Origin: Proteiniphilum sp. UBA5267
GTDB lineage: Bacteria; Bacteroidota; Bacteroidia; Bacteroidales; Dysgonomonadaceae
Length of the DNA stretch: 36,848 nucleotides
NCBI GenBank assembly: GCA_002411515.1
Contig: DHTF01000123.1
Span: forward strand, 10,555-47,402
Reading direction: 5' to 3'
In this document: piece after piece, positions 15,494 through 25,400 of the stretch
Numbering within the stretch: position 1 is the first letter of the stretch
Layout: the number at the start of each line of letters is the position of its first letter
Position numbers and translations under genes: made by a program
The notes under the pieces: generated by a model
What the model was told of the DNA's origin: nothing
What the model saw: only the letters and a program-made list of their open reading frames with translations
Databases searched by the model: none

Positions 15494-17721
15494 AGTAGTT
15501 CATTGTTTTTGTTTCGTAAATAAAATGAGATACTCAATAGGGATATGAGCCACGAGAGTGTTGATTCACCTCCCTGGTTTAGGTTTACACCATCCCGGTG
15601 GAGTCCGTCACGGCACCCTCCGGTGGCGAAATCATACAATGGATGTGCACAGTCATTGTCGCCTGTGAACCAATAAAAGGCTTTCAACGCGTAATCGGCA
15701 TAAGTGCCATTCCTTGCATATTCTTCTGCTTGAAGGCAGGCATCAATCATGCCATTTGCCTCCAGGGGTTGTTGATCGAATTGTGCTTTTCTCTCGAGCG
15801 TAAGCCACCCCATGTTACCTACAGGAGAGAAGATACCGTGATGGAATTGATGTGCGATGAGCCAATCCAAAATCTTTGTGCCCCTGTCAATCAACTTCTT
15901 ATTGTGTAAGAATAGACCAGCCTGAATCATGGCCTGTGGTATGCGGCTGTTTGCATAACTTACTTTTTCTTCAAACCAAAGCCATTCTTTGTCGATGTGC
16001 GGTTCAAAGAGAGCATATAATCTTTCAGTATTGCGCTTTATCTGTTCCATCACGGCAGATGATTCGTTCTTCTTTGCATAATAAACCAATCCCAACGTAG
16101 CGTAGGCTATTGCACGGGGATGGGTCAGATTGTCTACAGCGGGTAGTACTTTATCAAACAGATGATTTGCATGATGGCGGAAGTTGGTCATCTGAGTGTA
16201 AGATGCTGTATAGCCCAAGGCCCAGGCCACCCTCCCTGTGGTATCTTCCGACCCCTCCTCATCGATCCACTCTCTTTGGTAGTTCATTAAGTTTCTGAAT
16301 TTTCCGTTTTTTTGATTATAGGCATAGTCGATAAACGAAAGATAAACTCCGGTTAGCCTATTTATCTCATCCACATCCTGCACTTCACTCTCCAGCATGA
16401 TCGAGAGTAAGAGTGCACGTGTATTGTCGTCGGTGCAGTAACCGTGATTTCTGTCTGGCACGTTGTATTTTGCATGTTGTAAGATACCTGTATAGTCGGT
16501 TAACATTCTGAGATGGTCCAGCTTTATGGGAGGAAGGATGAAGTTGGGTTCAATTACTTGTTCATTGCTACCGGAACTCTTCAACCGGTCTTCTTCTATT
16601 AGCAACTCTGCCAGTTCATCATATTGGCGGCTGATGAGTGACCAATAGCATGTTTTGGCCAGGTTAAAGGCATTTTGTGCGATGGTTTTTCGTCTCTCCT
16701 CATTTTCAAACAACATATTAATCTGCTTGCTCAGTGACTGTGAGTCCTGGAAATCGAACAACAAACCTCTTTCTTCGGAAAGCATCTCCTTGGCGTACCA
16801 GAACGGAGTGGAAATAATGGGCTTTGCAGCAGCCATGGTATAAATAAGTGTTCCGGAAGATATCTGCTTTTCTCCCATATAAGGGATCACATATATGTCA
16901 CACAACGCCAGAAAACTGAAAAGTTCTTCGTTGGATACAAAACGGTTGATGAAAATAACATTTTTCTCTAACCCTAGCTTGCCTACCAACCTGATGAGCT
17001 TCAGCCGGTAATCTTCTCCATCCTGTTTGATGACATGCGGATGAGTAGCTCCCAATACTACATAAACTATGTCTGCATTTTTTTCAACCACTTCTGGCAG
17101 AGCGTTGATTACCACTTCGATTGATTTGTTTGGAGAGAGCAGTCCAAATGTAAGCAATACTTTCTTGTTTTCCACTCCCAGTTTTTTCCGAAGGCGGGAA
17201 ATATCTGCAGGAATATATTGATGAACGCCGTGATGGATATGGACACATTTTTCCACAGGTAAGCCATATATATCATTCAGCAATTCGATTCCTTTTTGAG
17301 AGATGCAAACCAGCTTTTGTGAAAGACGGGCAATCTCTGTGACAACTTTGTGCTGATTTACGGTCGGATTATCAATGACAGTGTGAAATGTGGTGATGAT
17401 GGGTATGCGCAGACGTGTCAGAAGCTGAATAATATTTTTACCATCCTCTCCTCCGAAAATACCAAACTCATGCTGCAAGATTACTGCATCGAAAGAATTG
17501 GCATTCAAATATTGTGCCGCATAAATGTAAGAGGCCATTACATTCTGTTCCACCTCAAAAACCACATCGTCGGGGTAATCATATTGATTCAGGCCATCGT
17601 TCATCGCAACTATAGCCGTGGTTACGCCTATTTCCTTAAATCCTTCGTTGAGATCCTTTGTGAATGTAGCAATGCCACACTGGCGGGGAGGATAATTTCC
17701 TATAATAGCAATTTTATTCAT
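15490..17721 (-). CDS. GT4 glycosyltransferase fused to a helical C-terminal domain
   Basis: The 743-residue protein has an N-terminal GT4-like GT-B domain of about 385 residues, starting with GNYPPRQCGIATFTKDL and including LQHEFGIFGG, TTFHTV and FGLLSPNKSIEVVINAL. The usual EX7E motif is altered to EKQISSGTLIY, so the second glutamate is absent. After a linker, residues from about 405 to the end form a second, helix-rich domain. It has repeated aromatic and acidic motifs: HGYCTDDNTRALLL, SEDTTGRVAWALGY, ANGMIDACLQA and GGCRDGLHRDG. This looks like an alpha/alpha-toroid of carbohydrate-active type, but I cannot name its family. It is the first gene of the cluster and overlaps the GH130 gene by 4 bases. 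Confidence 0.82.
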   Translation of the reverse strand: MNKIAIIGNYPPRQCGIATFTKDLNEGFKEIGVTTAIVAMNDGLNQYDYPDDVVFEVEQNVMASYIYAAQYLNANSFDAVILQHEFGIFGGEDGKNIIQLLTRLRIPIITTFHTVIDNPTVNQHKVVTEIARLSQKLVCISQKGIELLNDIYGLPVEKCVHIHHGVHQYIPADISRLRKKLGVENKKVLLTFGLLSPNKSIEVVINALPEVVEKNADIVYVVLGATHPHVIKQDGEDYRLKLIRLVGKLGLEKNVIFINRFVSNEELFSFLALCDIYVIPYMGEKQISSGTLIYTMAAAKPIISTPFWYAKEMLSEERGLLFDFQDSQSLSKQINMLFENEERRKTIAQNAFNLAKTCYWSLISRQYDELAELLIEEDRLKSSGSNEQVIEPNFILPPIKLDHLRMLTDYTGILQHAKYNVPDRNHGYCTDDNTRALLLSIMLESEVQDVDEINRLTGVYLSFIDYAYNQKNGKFRNLMNYQREWIDEEGSEDTTGRVAWALGYTASYTQMTNFRHHANHLFDKVLPAVDNLTHPRAIAYATLGLVYYAKKNESSAVMEQIKRNTERLYALFEPHIDKEWLWFEEKVSYANSRIPQAMIQAGLFLHNKKLIDRGTKILDWLIAHQFHHGIFSPVGNMGWLTLERKAQFDQQPLEANGMIDACLQAEEYARNGTYADYALKAFYWFTGDNDCAHPLYDFATGGCRDGLHRDGVNLNQGGESTLSWLISLLSISFYLRNKNNELL

Positions 17722-17860
17722 GTGTTGGGTTTATATGAGCTGTTACTTCGCATTGATCTTTAGTATAATTATTTTAAACAGATTGGGGGCAAATTGTTTT
17801 GTTAATTAAATAGAAATTATATGATACAAACTGAGCGCACTCCTTATCCAATTGTTGGTT

Positions 17861-17918
17861 TTTCTATCTTTTGTGTGGATATTTGTGTTCGTTTCTATCT
17901 TTTTTTCTATCTTTGTGT
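17861..17918 (+). repeat. Three copies of TTTCTATCTTT before carA
   Basis: The 11-base sequence TTTCTATCTTT begins at 17861, 17892 and 17904. The last copy contains the proposed carA -7 element TATCTTTG, and the first reads TATCTTTTG. They may be duplicated promoter elements or binding sites, or simply promoter-region drift in T-rich DNA. Confidence 0.45.
17882..17915 (+). promoter_or_regulatory. Promoter of the carA-carB-carB operon
   Basis: TATCTTTG at 17908-17915 is a perfect -7 match; TTTG at 17882-17885 lies 22 bases upstream, slightly longer than the usual spacing. Transcription would begin about 40 bases before the carA ATG at 17966. I see no attenuator or leader peptide in that short leader. 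Confidence 0.55.
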
Positions 17919-17965
17919 CCTAATATCATACGGTATCAATTCATCATCATAACAACAGTGACTCT

Positions 17966-19045
17966 ATGCACAGATACAAACCGGTGCGATTGATCCTTGA
18001 AAACGGGACGGTTTTTCACGGACAATCGTTTGGAGCCCAAAAGGCATCATCGGGGGAGGTCGTTTTCAGTACAGCAATGGTCGGTTATCCCGAAAGTCTG
18101 ACAGACCCCTCCTACGAAGGACAAATTCTAACACTCACATATCCTATAATCGGAAATTACGGAGTTCCCGCACAAAGCGAAACAGACGGAGTTTCCGATT
18201 TTTTTGAGTCCACACGCATCCATGCATCGGGACTGATCGTACAGGATTACTGCGACGATTATTCGCATTGGAATGCACACCAGAGTCTGGGTGACTGGCT
18301 TCAGCAGAATGGGATCCCCGGAATCTCAGGTATTGACACCCGCCTGCTCACCAAGATATTGCGGGAAAAAGGATCCATGCTTGGTAAGATTGTTTTTGAA
18401 AAAGAGAACGAAATTGATTTTTATGATCCGGAAAGCGAAAACCTGGTTGCAAGAGTAAGTTGCAAAGAACCGGTCGAGTATGGCCATGGAGAGAAAAAAG
18501 TAGTCCTGATCGATTGCGGTGCAAAGTTGAACATCGTACGCGAGCTGATCAAACGAAATGTGCATCTGATCAAGGTGCCCTGGGACTATGATTTCACTGG
18601 TATGGATTACGATGGGCTCTTTATCTCCAATGGACCAGGCAACCCCGATTACTGTGCAATCACGGTGGAGCACATCCGAAAGGCGATGCAACAGGATAAG
18701 CCTGTTTTTGGTATTTGTATGGGAAACCAGCTACTGGCCAAGGCTGCTGGAGCCAACACTTACAAGTTGAAATACGGTCATCGCAGTCACAATCAGCCTG
18801 TTAGACGGGTCGATTCCAATGCGTGTTTCATCACTTCACAAAATCACGGTTATGCGGTGGATGAATCGCTACTTGGCGATGAATGGGAACCTTGGTTTAT
18901 CAATATGAACGATGGCACCAACGAGGGTATCCGGCACAAAACAAAACCTTTTTTCTCCGTACAGTTTCACCCAGAGGCTACAGGAGGACCCACTGACACG
19001 CAGTTCTTCTTTGAAGAGTTTGTGAAGCAGATGGTTGTAAGATAG
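17966..19045 (+). CDS. carA: Carbamoyl-phosphate synthase small (glutaminase) subunit
   Basis: The 359-residue protein hydrolyses glutamine and passes ammonia to the large subunit for carbamoyl phosphate synthesis, feeding pyrimidine and arginine pathways. The N-terminal CarA domain includes GYPESLTDPSYEGQ. The class I glutaminase domain has the nucleophile C251 in GICMGNQ and the triad partners H335 and E337 in QFHPEAT. The usual GHQ after the nucleophile is GNQ (N254), an uncommon variant. The sequence closely resembles the corresponding part of animal CAD in the blocks WLQQNGIPGISGIDTR and SQNHGYAV. It leads an operon, with the first carB starting about 28 bases after its stop. Confidence 0.95.
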   Translation: MHRYKPVRLILENGTVFHGQSFGAQKASSGEVVFSTAMVGYPESLTDPSYEGQILTLTYPIIGNYGVPAQSETDGVSDFFESTRIHASGLIVQDYCDDYSHWNAHQSLGDWLQQNGIPGISGIDTRLLTKILREKGSMLGKIVFEKENEIDFYDPESENLVARVSCKEPVEYGHGEKKVVLIDCGAKLNIVRELIKRNVHLIKVPWDYDFTGMDYDGLFISNGPGNPDYCAITVEHIRKAMQQDKPVFGICMGNQLLAKAAGANTYKLKYGHRSHNQPVRRVDSNACFITSQNHGYAVDESLLGDEWEPWFINMNDGTNEGIRHKTKPFFSVQFHPEATGGPTDTQFFFEEFVKQMVVR

Positions 19046-19073
19046 GATTCAGAAATCATTAGTGAGTATAATT

Positions 19074-22000
19074 ATGACAGATCAAATATTGGCACCGAAA
19101 AGGGAGAATTTTCATAGCGAGAGGGAGATCCATAAAGTTCTTGTCCTGGGATCGGGCGCGCTTAAGATCGGGGAGGCCGGAGAATTCGACTACTCCGGTT
19201 CACAGGCACTGAAAGCTCTGCGCGAGGAAGGAGCAGAGTCTATCCTGATCAATCCGAATATAGCTACTGTACAGACATCAGAAGGGGTGGCCGATAAAAT
19301 ATACTTTCTACCGATCACTCCCTACTTTGTGGAGAAGGTGATAGCCCGTGAACGACCTGATGGCATCATGCTTGCATTTGGCGGACAAACAGCGTTGAAC
19401 TGTGGTGTTGCGCTTTATCAATCGGGGGTATTTGAAAAATATGATATGCAGGTGCTGGGTACGCCCGTACAGGCGATCATGGATACCGAGGACCGAGATC
19501 TGTTTGTGAAGAAACTCGATGAAATCAGCGTGAAGACCATCCAAAGTGTTGCAGTTTCTACGCTGGACGATGCATTGCATGCTGCCGACAGATTGGGTTA
19601 TCCCATCATTGTACGAGCTGCCTATGCACTGGGCGGACTTGGCTCGGGTTTCTGCAACAATGAAGAAGAACTGAGATCTCTTGCCGCAAAGGCGTTTAAC
19701 TACTCCGGTCAGTTATTGATAGAAAAGTCACTGAAAGGCTGGAAGGAGATTGAGTATGAGGTGGTACGTGACCGGTACGACAACTGCATCACGGTCTGCA
19801 ACATGGAAAACTTCGACCCGCTGGGAATCCACACTGGTGAGAGCATCGTGGTGGCTCCCTCACAGACATTGACAAACTCAGAATATCACAAGCTGCGTGA
19901 ACTGGCCATTCAGATTGTCCGTCACATTGGTATCGTGGGTGAGTGCAATGTACAGTATGCTTTCGATCCCGAGTCGGAAGATTACCGGGTGATTGAAGTG
20001 AATGCCCGTCTGAGTCGCTCTTCGGCGCTGGCCTCCAAAGCAACCGGTTATCCGCTGGCTTTTGTAGCAGCCAAGCTGGGAATGGGATACGGACTTTTTG
20101 ACCTGAAAAATTCGGTCACGAAATCAACCAGTGCCTTCTTTGAGCCGGCATTGGACTATATCGTGGTAAAAATTCCACGCTGGGATCTGGGTAAGTTCAG
20201 CGGCGTCTCCAAAGAAATCGGTTCCAGCATGAAATCGGTCGGCGAAATTATGGCCATCGGTCGCACTTTTGAAGAGGCCATGCAAAAAGGACTTCGCATG
20301 ATCGGACTGGGTATGCATGGCTTCGTGGAGAACAAGGAACTCATCATCGACGACATCGACAAAGCACTGCGGGAGCCGACAGATCAGCGCATCTTTGTGA
20401 TCAGCAAGGCTTTTCGAAAAGGATATACGGTCGATCAGATTCATGAGCTGACAAAAATCGACCGCTGGTTTCTTCATAAACTCCACCACATTGTACTGAC
20501 AGCAGAAACTCTGGAAGAATATCCCCTCTCATTGGTGGATTTTGAAAAAAACGAGCACAATGATTTTGATAAAATACTGAAGAGAGCCAAGCAGCAGGGT
20601 TTTTCTGATTTTCAGATTGCCAGGGCCCTATGGAAAGAGCAGGTGGATGATGAGTCATTCTCCGTCATTCGCAATTACAGAAAGAAAAAAGGTATCCTGC
20701 CAGTGGTAAAACAGATCGACACGCTGGCAGCAGAATATCCCGCTCAAACAAACTATCTTTATCTCACATACAACGGATCGGAGAACGATGTACACTACCT
20801 GGGCGACTACCGCTCGGTGATCGTTCTGGGGTCGGGTGCTTACCGCATCGGCTCTTCAGTAGAGTTCGACTGGTGTTCGGTAAATGCCCTCGATACAGTT
20901 CGCAAGGAAGGTTTTCGCTCGGTAATGGTCAACTACAACCCGGAGACGGTATCGACGGACTATGATATGTGTGACCGGCTCTACTTCGATGAATTGACGT
21001 ATGAACGGGTAATGGATATCATTGAACTGGAGAACCCGCATGGCGTCATTGTTTCCATGGGGGGACAGATACCAAACAACCTGGCTGTGAGGTTAGATGA
21101 CGCCGGAGTTAATATTCTGGGTACATCTGCCAAAAGCATCGACAACGCTGAGGACCGCCACAAGTTTTCTTCCATGCTCGACATGCTGGAAATAGATCAG
21201 CCGAGATGGAGGGAACTGACCACGCTCAACGAAATTCACCATTTCGCCGATGAGGTGGGTTTTCCGTTGTTAGTAAGACCTTCCTATGTGCTCTCTGGTG
21301 CAGCAATGAACGTCTGTTCCAATAAGAGTGAAATGGAACGTTTCCTGACCCTTGCCACGGAAGTATCAAGCAAGTATCCGGTGGTCGTCTCTGAATTTAT
21401 TGAAGAATCAAAGGAGATTGAGATGGATGCGGTTGCACAAAATGGAGAGCTGGTTGTATATGCCATCTCTGAACATGTGGAATTTGCGGGAGTACACTCC
21501 GGGGATGCCACGATTCTATTCCCTGCTCAGAAGATTTATGTGCAGACCGCCCGGAGAATTAAACAGATCACGCGACAGATAGCCAAAGCATTGAATATTA
21601 CCGGTCCTTTCAATATTCAGTTCCTGGCAAAAGACAATGATATCAAGGTGATAGAATGTAACCTACGCGCTTCGAGATCGTTCCCGTTTGTTTCCAAAAT
21701 ACTAAAAATAAACTTTATAGAACTCGCTACCAAAGTGATGCTTGATATTCCGGTTGTAAAACCTGAGAAATCAGCATTTGATCTCGATTACGTAGGAATA
21801 AAGGCACCGCAGTTCTCCTTTACCCGTCTGCAAAAGGCCGATCCGGTACTGGGTGTGGACATGGCTTCTACGGGAGAAGTAGGCGCCATTGGAAATCATT
21901 TCGATGATGCATTGCTCACCTCGATGCTGGCAGTGGGCTATCGCGTCCCAGAAAAAAACATCATGATCTCCTCCGGTGGAACGAAATCGAAAGTAGCCCT

Positions 22001-22361
22001 GCTCGATGCCTGTCGGCTCTTACAGAAAAATGGATATGCGTTGTACGCCACCGGCGGAACACAAAAGTTTTTGGAAGAAAACGGCGTGAACAGTATCTTT
22101 GTGGCATGGCCCGATGATGAAAATGCCACACTGAAAGTAAACGATATGATCGCTGAAAAAAAGTTCGATCTGATTATCAATATTCCCAAGAATCTGACCG
22201 AACGGGAACTGACCAATGGCTACCGGATTCGTCGCAGTGCCATCGACTATAATATTCCCTTGATTACCAATGCCCGACTGGCAAGTGCTTTCATCAATGC
22301 CTTCTGCAGGATCACGAGTGAGGACATAGAAATCAAGCATTGGAAAGAGTATACAGATTAG
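19074..22361 (+). CDS. carB: Carbamoyl-phosphate synthase large subunit, first copy
   Basis: I choose the ATG at 19074 (1095 residues); a GTG at 19062 would add four residues. Both ATP-grasp halves are present. The first has AFGGQTALNCG, GWKEIEYEVVRD, DPLGIHTGES, and the metal-site glutamine, glutamate and asparagine in NVQYAF and VIEVNAR. The second has NPETVSTDYDMCDRLYF, GGQIPNNLA, SGDAT and IECNLRASRSFPF. The C-terminal MGS-like allosteric domain is complete, with NIPKNLTERELTNGY. No key residue seems lost, so it should be active. It resembles eukaryotic CAD and CPS1 by eye, for example RAAYALGGLGSGF. A second carB follows 53 bases later. Confidence 0.93.
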   Translation: MTDQILAPKRENFHSEREIHKVLVLGSGALKIGEAGEFDYSGSQALKALREEGAESILINPNIATVQTSEGVADKIYFLPITPYFVEKVIARERPDGIMLAFGGQTALNCGVALYQSGVFEKYDMQVLGTPVQAIMDTEDRDLFVKKLDEISVKTIQSVAVSTLDDALHAADRLGYPIIVRAAYALGGLGSGFCNNEEELRSLAAKAFNYSGQLLIEKSLKGWKEIEYEVVRDRYDNCITVCNMENFDPLGIHTGESIVVAPSQTLTNSEYHKLRELAIQIVRHIGIVGECNVQYAFDPESEDYRVIEVNARLSRSSALASKATGYPLAFVAAKLGMGYGLFDLKNSVTKSTSAFFEPALDYIVVKIPRWDLGKFSGVSKEIGSSMKSVGEIMAIGRTFEEAMQKGLRMIGLGMHGFVENKELIIDDIDKALREPTDQRIFVISKAFRKGYTVDQIHELTKIDRWFLHKLHHIVLTAETLEEYPLSLVDFEKNEHNDFDKILKRAKQQGFSDFQIARALWKEQVDDESFSVIRNYRKKKGILPVVKQIDTLAAEYPAQTNYLYLTYNGSENDVHYLGDYRSVIVLGSGAYRIGSSVEFDWCSVNALDTVRKEGFRSVMVNYNPETVSTDYDMCDRLYFDELTYERVMDIIELENPHGVIVSMGGQIPNNLAVRLDDAGVNILGTSAKSIDNAEDRHKFSSMLDMLEIDQPRWRELTTLNEIHHFADEVGFPLLVRPSYVLSGAAMNVCSNKSEMERFLTLATEVSSKYPVVVSEFIEESKEIEMDAVAQNGELVVYAISEHVEFAGVHSGDATILFPAQKIYVQTARRIKQITRQIAKALNITGPFNIQFLAKDNDIKVIECNLRASRSFPFVSKILKINFIELATKVMLDIPVVKPEKSAFDLDYVGIKAPQFSFTRLQKADPVLGVDMASTGEVGAIGNHFDDALLTSMLAVGYRVPEKNIMISSGGTKSKVALLDACRLLQKNGYALYATGGTQKFLEENGVNSIFVAWPDDENATLKVNDMIAEKKFDLIINIPKNLTERELTNGYRIRRSAIDYNIPLITNARLASAFINAFCRITSEDIEIKHWKEYTD

Positions 22362-22414
22362 CAGATTAACTTATTAGCATCACATCAACGAATTATTATA
22401 TCAACAAATCAATA

Positions 22415-25400
22415 ATGGATCAATCGATCAAAAAAGTCATTTTACTGGGTTCCGGTGCCTTGAAGATCGGGCAAGCAGGAGAATTTGACTATTCAGGTTC
22501 CCAGGCATTGAAAGCAATGCGGGAGGAGGGAATAGAAACGGTGCTTATCAATCCGAACATCGCTACCATTCAAACTTCGGAGGGCGTGGCCGACAAGGTT
22601 TACTTCCTACCCATCACACCATATTTCGTGGAGAAGGTGATTCAGAAAGAACAACCCGACGGCATCCTGCTGGCTTTTGGCGGACAGACAGCGCTGAACT
22701 GTGGGACCGAACTCTACCAGAGTGGCACGCTGGAAAAGTATGGTGTACGGGTATTGGGCACTTCTGTGGAGGCCATCATGATCACCGAAGACCGTGACCT
22801 GTTCGTGAAGAAACTGAATGAGATTGATGCAAAAACACCACTCTCCCATGCGGTAGAAACGCTCGAAGATGCATTGATAGCGGCACGCGAGATAGGTTTT
22901 CCCATTATGGTACGCTCTGCTTATGCACTTGGAGGACAAGGCTCTGGTATTTGTGAAAATGAAACAGAGTTTCTTGAGCTCTGTAAAAGTGCACTTTCTT
23001 TTTCGAACCAGATCCTGGTGGAGGAGAGCCTGAAGGGGTGGAAGGAGATTGAGTTTGAGGTGATCCGAGACAGCAACGACCATTGCTTCACGGTGGTGCC
23101 GATGGAGAACTTCGATCCACTAGGTATCCATACCGGCGAGAGCATCGTGGTAGCACCCATCATCACGCTCACCAAAGAACAGATCTCCCTGTTGGAGGAT
23201 ATCGCAGGAAGGGTTGTCCGCCACATCGGCATCGTGGGTGAATGCAACATACAATATGCCTTTAATGCCGTCACAAACGACTACCGTATCATCGAGATCA
23301 ACGCCCGCCTGAGTCGCTCCTCGGCACTGGCTTCCAAGGCCTCTGGCTATCCGTTGGCTTTTGTCGCTACCAAGCTGGCACTGGGTTACACACTTGACCA
23401 GATTGGTGAAATGGGAACGCCGAACTCAGCCTACAAAGCTCCCGCGGTGGACTATATGATTGTAAAGATACCCCGCTGGGACCTGAATAAGTTCTACGGT
23501 GTGAGTCACGAGATCGGCTCTTCCATGAAATCGGTGGGAGAGATCATGTCGATCGGGCAATCGTTTGAGGAGATAATCCAGAAAGGATTGCGCATGATCG
23601 GGCAGGGGATGCATGGCTTTGTAGGAAACAGAGAGATCACCTTTGATGACGTGGAAGAGTCGCTGGCAAAACCGACCGACCTACGCATCTTCGCCATAGC
23701 CGATGCATTCGAAAAAGGATACAGTGTGGTACAGATTGAGGAACTCACAAAGATTGATCCCTGGTTTCTGGGAAAACTGGAAAATATATACAACTACTCA
23801 AAAGTACTTTCTACGTATAACAAAATAGAAGAACTGCCGGAGGAGGTACTCAGAGAGGCCAAGAGGTTGGGTTTCTCCGATTTTCAGATTGCCCGTTTTG
23901 TGGAAGAACCATCAGGCACCTTGCAGGAGGCGCTGATCAGGGTACGGAAGCTTCGCAAAGGAATGGGCATTTTGCCAGTCGTTCGTCGCATCAATACCGT
24001 GGCCTCCGATCATCCCGATAAAACTAATTATCTCTATTTCACCTACGGATCCGAGAAAGCGTATGTACCACACAAGGATGAAAAAGAAGCTGTAGTGGTG
24101 CTCGGTTCGGGTGCTTACCGCATCGGCTCGTCGGTGGAATTCGACTGGTGTTCGGTAAATGCGGTGCAGACCGCACGTGAACTGGGATATGCCTCAGTGA
24201 TGATCAATTACAATCCCGAGACGGTATCGACCGATTACGATATGTGTGACCGGCTCTATTTCGATGAACTTACCTTCGAACGGGTGATGGATGTCATCGA
24301 CATTGAAGAGCCGAAGGGTGTCATTGTTTCCGTGGGTGGACAGATACCCAATAACCTGGCCATGAAGCTGCACCATCAGCAGGTACCCATTCTGGGAACC
24401 TCGCCCCTTTCCATCGACCGGGCCGAAAACAGGCACAAGTTCTCCGCCATGCTCGATGAACTTGGTATTGACCAGCCACGCTGGAAAGAGGCAAGCAGCA
24501 TCTCAGAGATTGATGCTTTCATCGATGAGGTGGGCTTCCCCTTGCTGATACGGCCCTCCTACGTGCTCTCGGGTGCAGCCATGAATGTTTGTTACGATAG
24601 GGAACAGATGCACGTGTTCCTCAAGATGGCTGTCAATGTCTCCAAAGAATATCCTGTGGTCGTATCCAGCTTTATGCAGAATGCCAAGGAGATTGAATTC
24701 GATGCAGTAGCCAAAAATGGGGAAGTGGTGGAATATGCCATCTCGGAGCATGTGGAATTTGCCGGGGTGCATTCAGGCGATGCCACACTCGTATTCCCTG
24801 CGCAGAAGATCTATTTCGAGACCATGCGACGTGTGAAGAAGATCTCGAAACAGATTGCCCGCGAACTCAATATCAGCGGCCCTTTCAACATCCAGTACCT
24901 GGCCAAGAACAACGACATCAAGGTGATTGAGTGTAACCTGCGTGCATCGCGCTCCTTCCCGTTTGTGTCGAAGGTTCTCAAACACAATTTTATTGAAACA
25001 GCCACCCGCATCATGCTGGATGCCCCCTATGCAAAACCCGACAGCTCGGTGTTCGACCTGGACTATATCGGAGTGAAAGCGTCGCAGTTTTCTTTTTCCA
25101 GACTGCAGAATACCGACCCCGTGCTGGGCGTGGACATGTCATCTACCGGTGAGGTGGGTTGCATTGGAGAAGACTTTTCCGACGCTATCTTGAAATCGAT
25201 GCTCTCCGTGGGATATAAAATACCGAAAAAAGGTATCCTGATCTCCTCGGGAGAAATGAAGTCGAAAGTGGATCTGCTGGAAGCCTGCAAGCTACTGGGA
25301 GAGAAAGGCTATGATCTATATGCCAGTCACGGTACCTGTAAGTTCCTCGGAGACAATGGCATCAAGGCCACGGATGTGAACTGGCCTGATGAGGATGGAG

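Noticed and set aside
19062..19073. GTG at 19062 as the start of the first carB
   Set aside because: It would add only four residues with no conserved content, and the ATG at 19074 is the better start codon.
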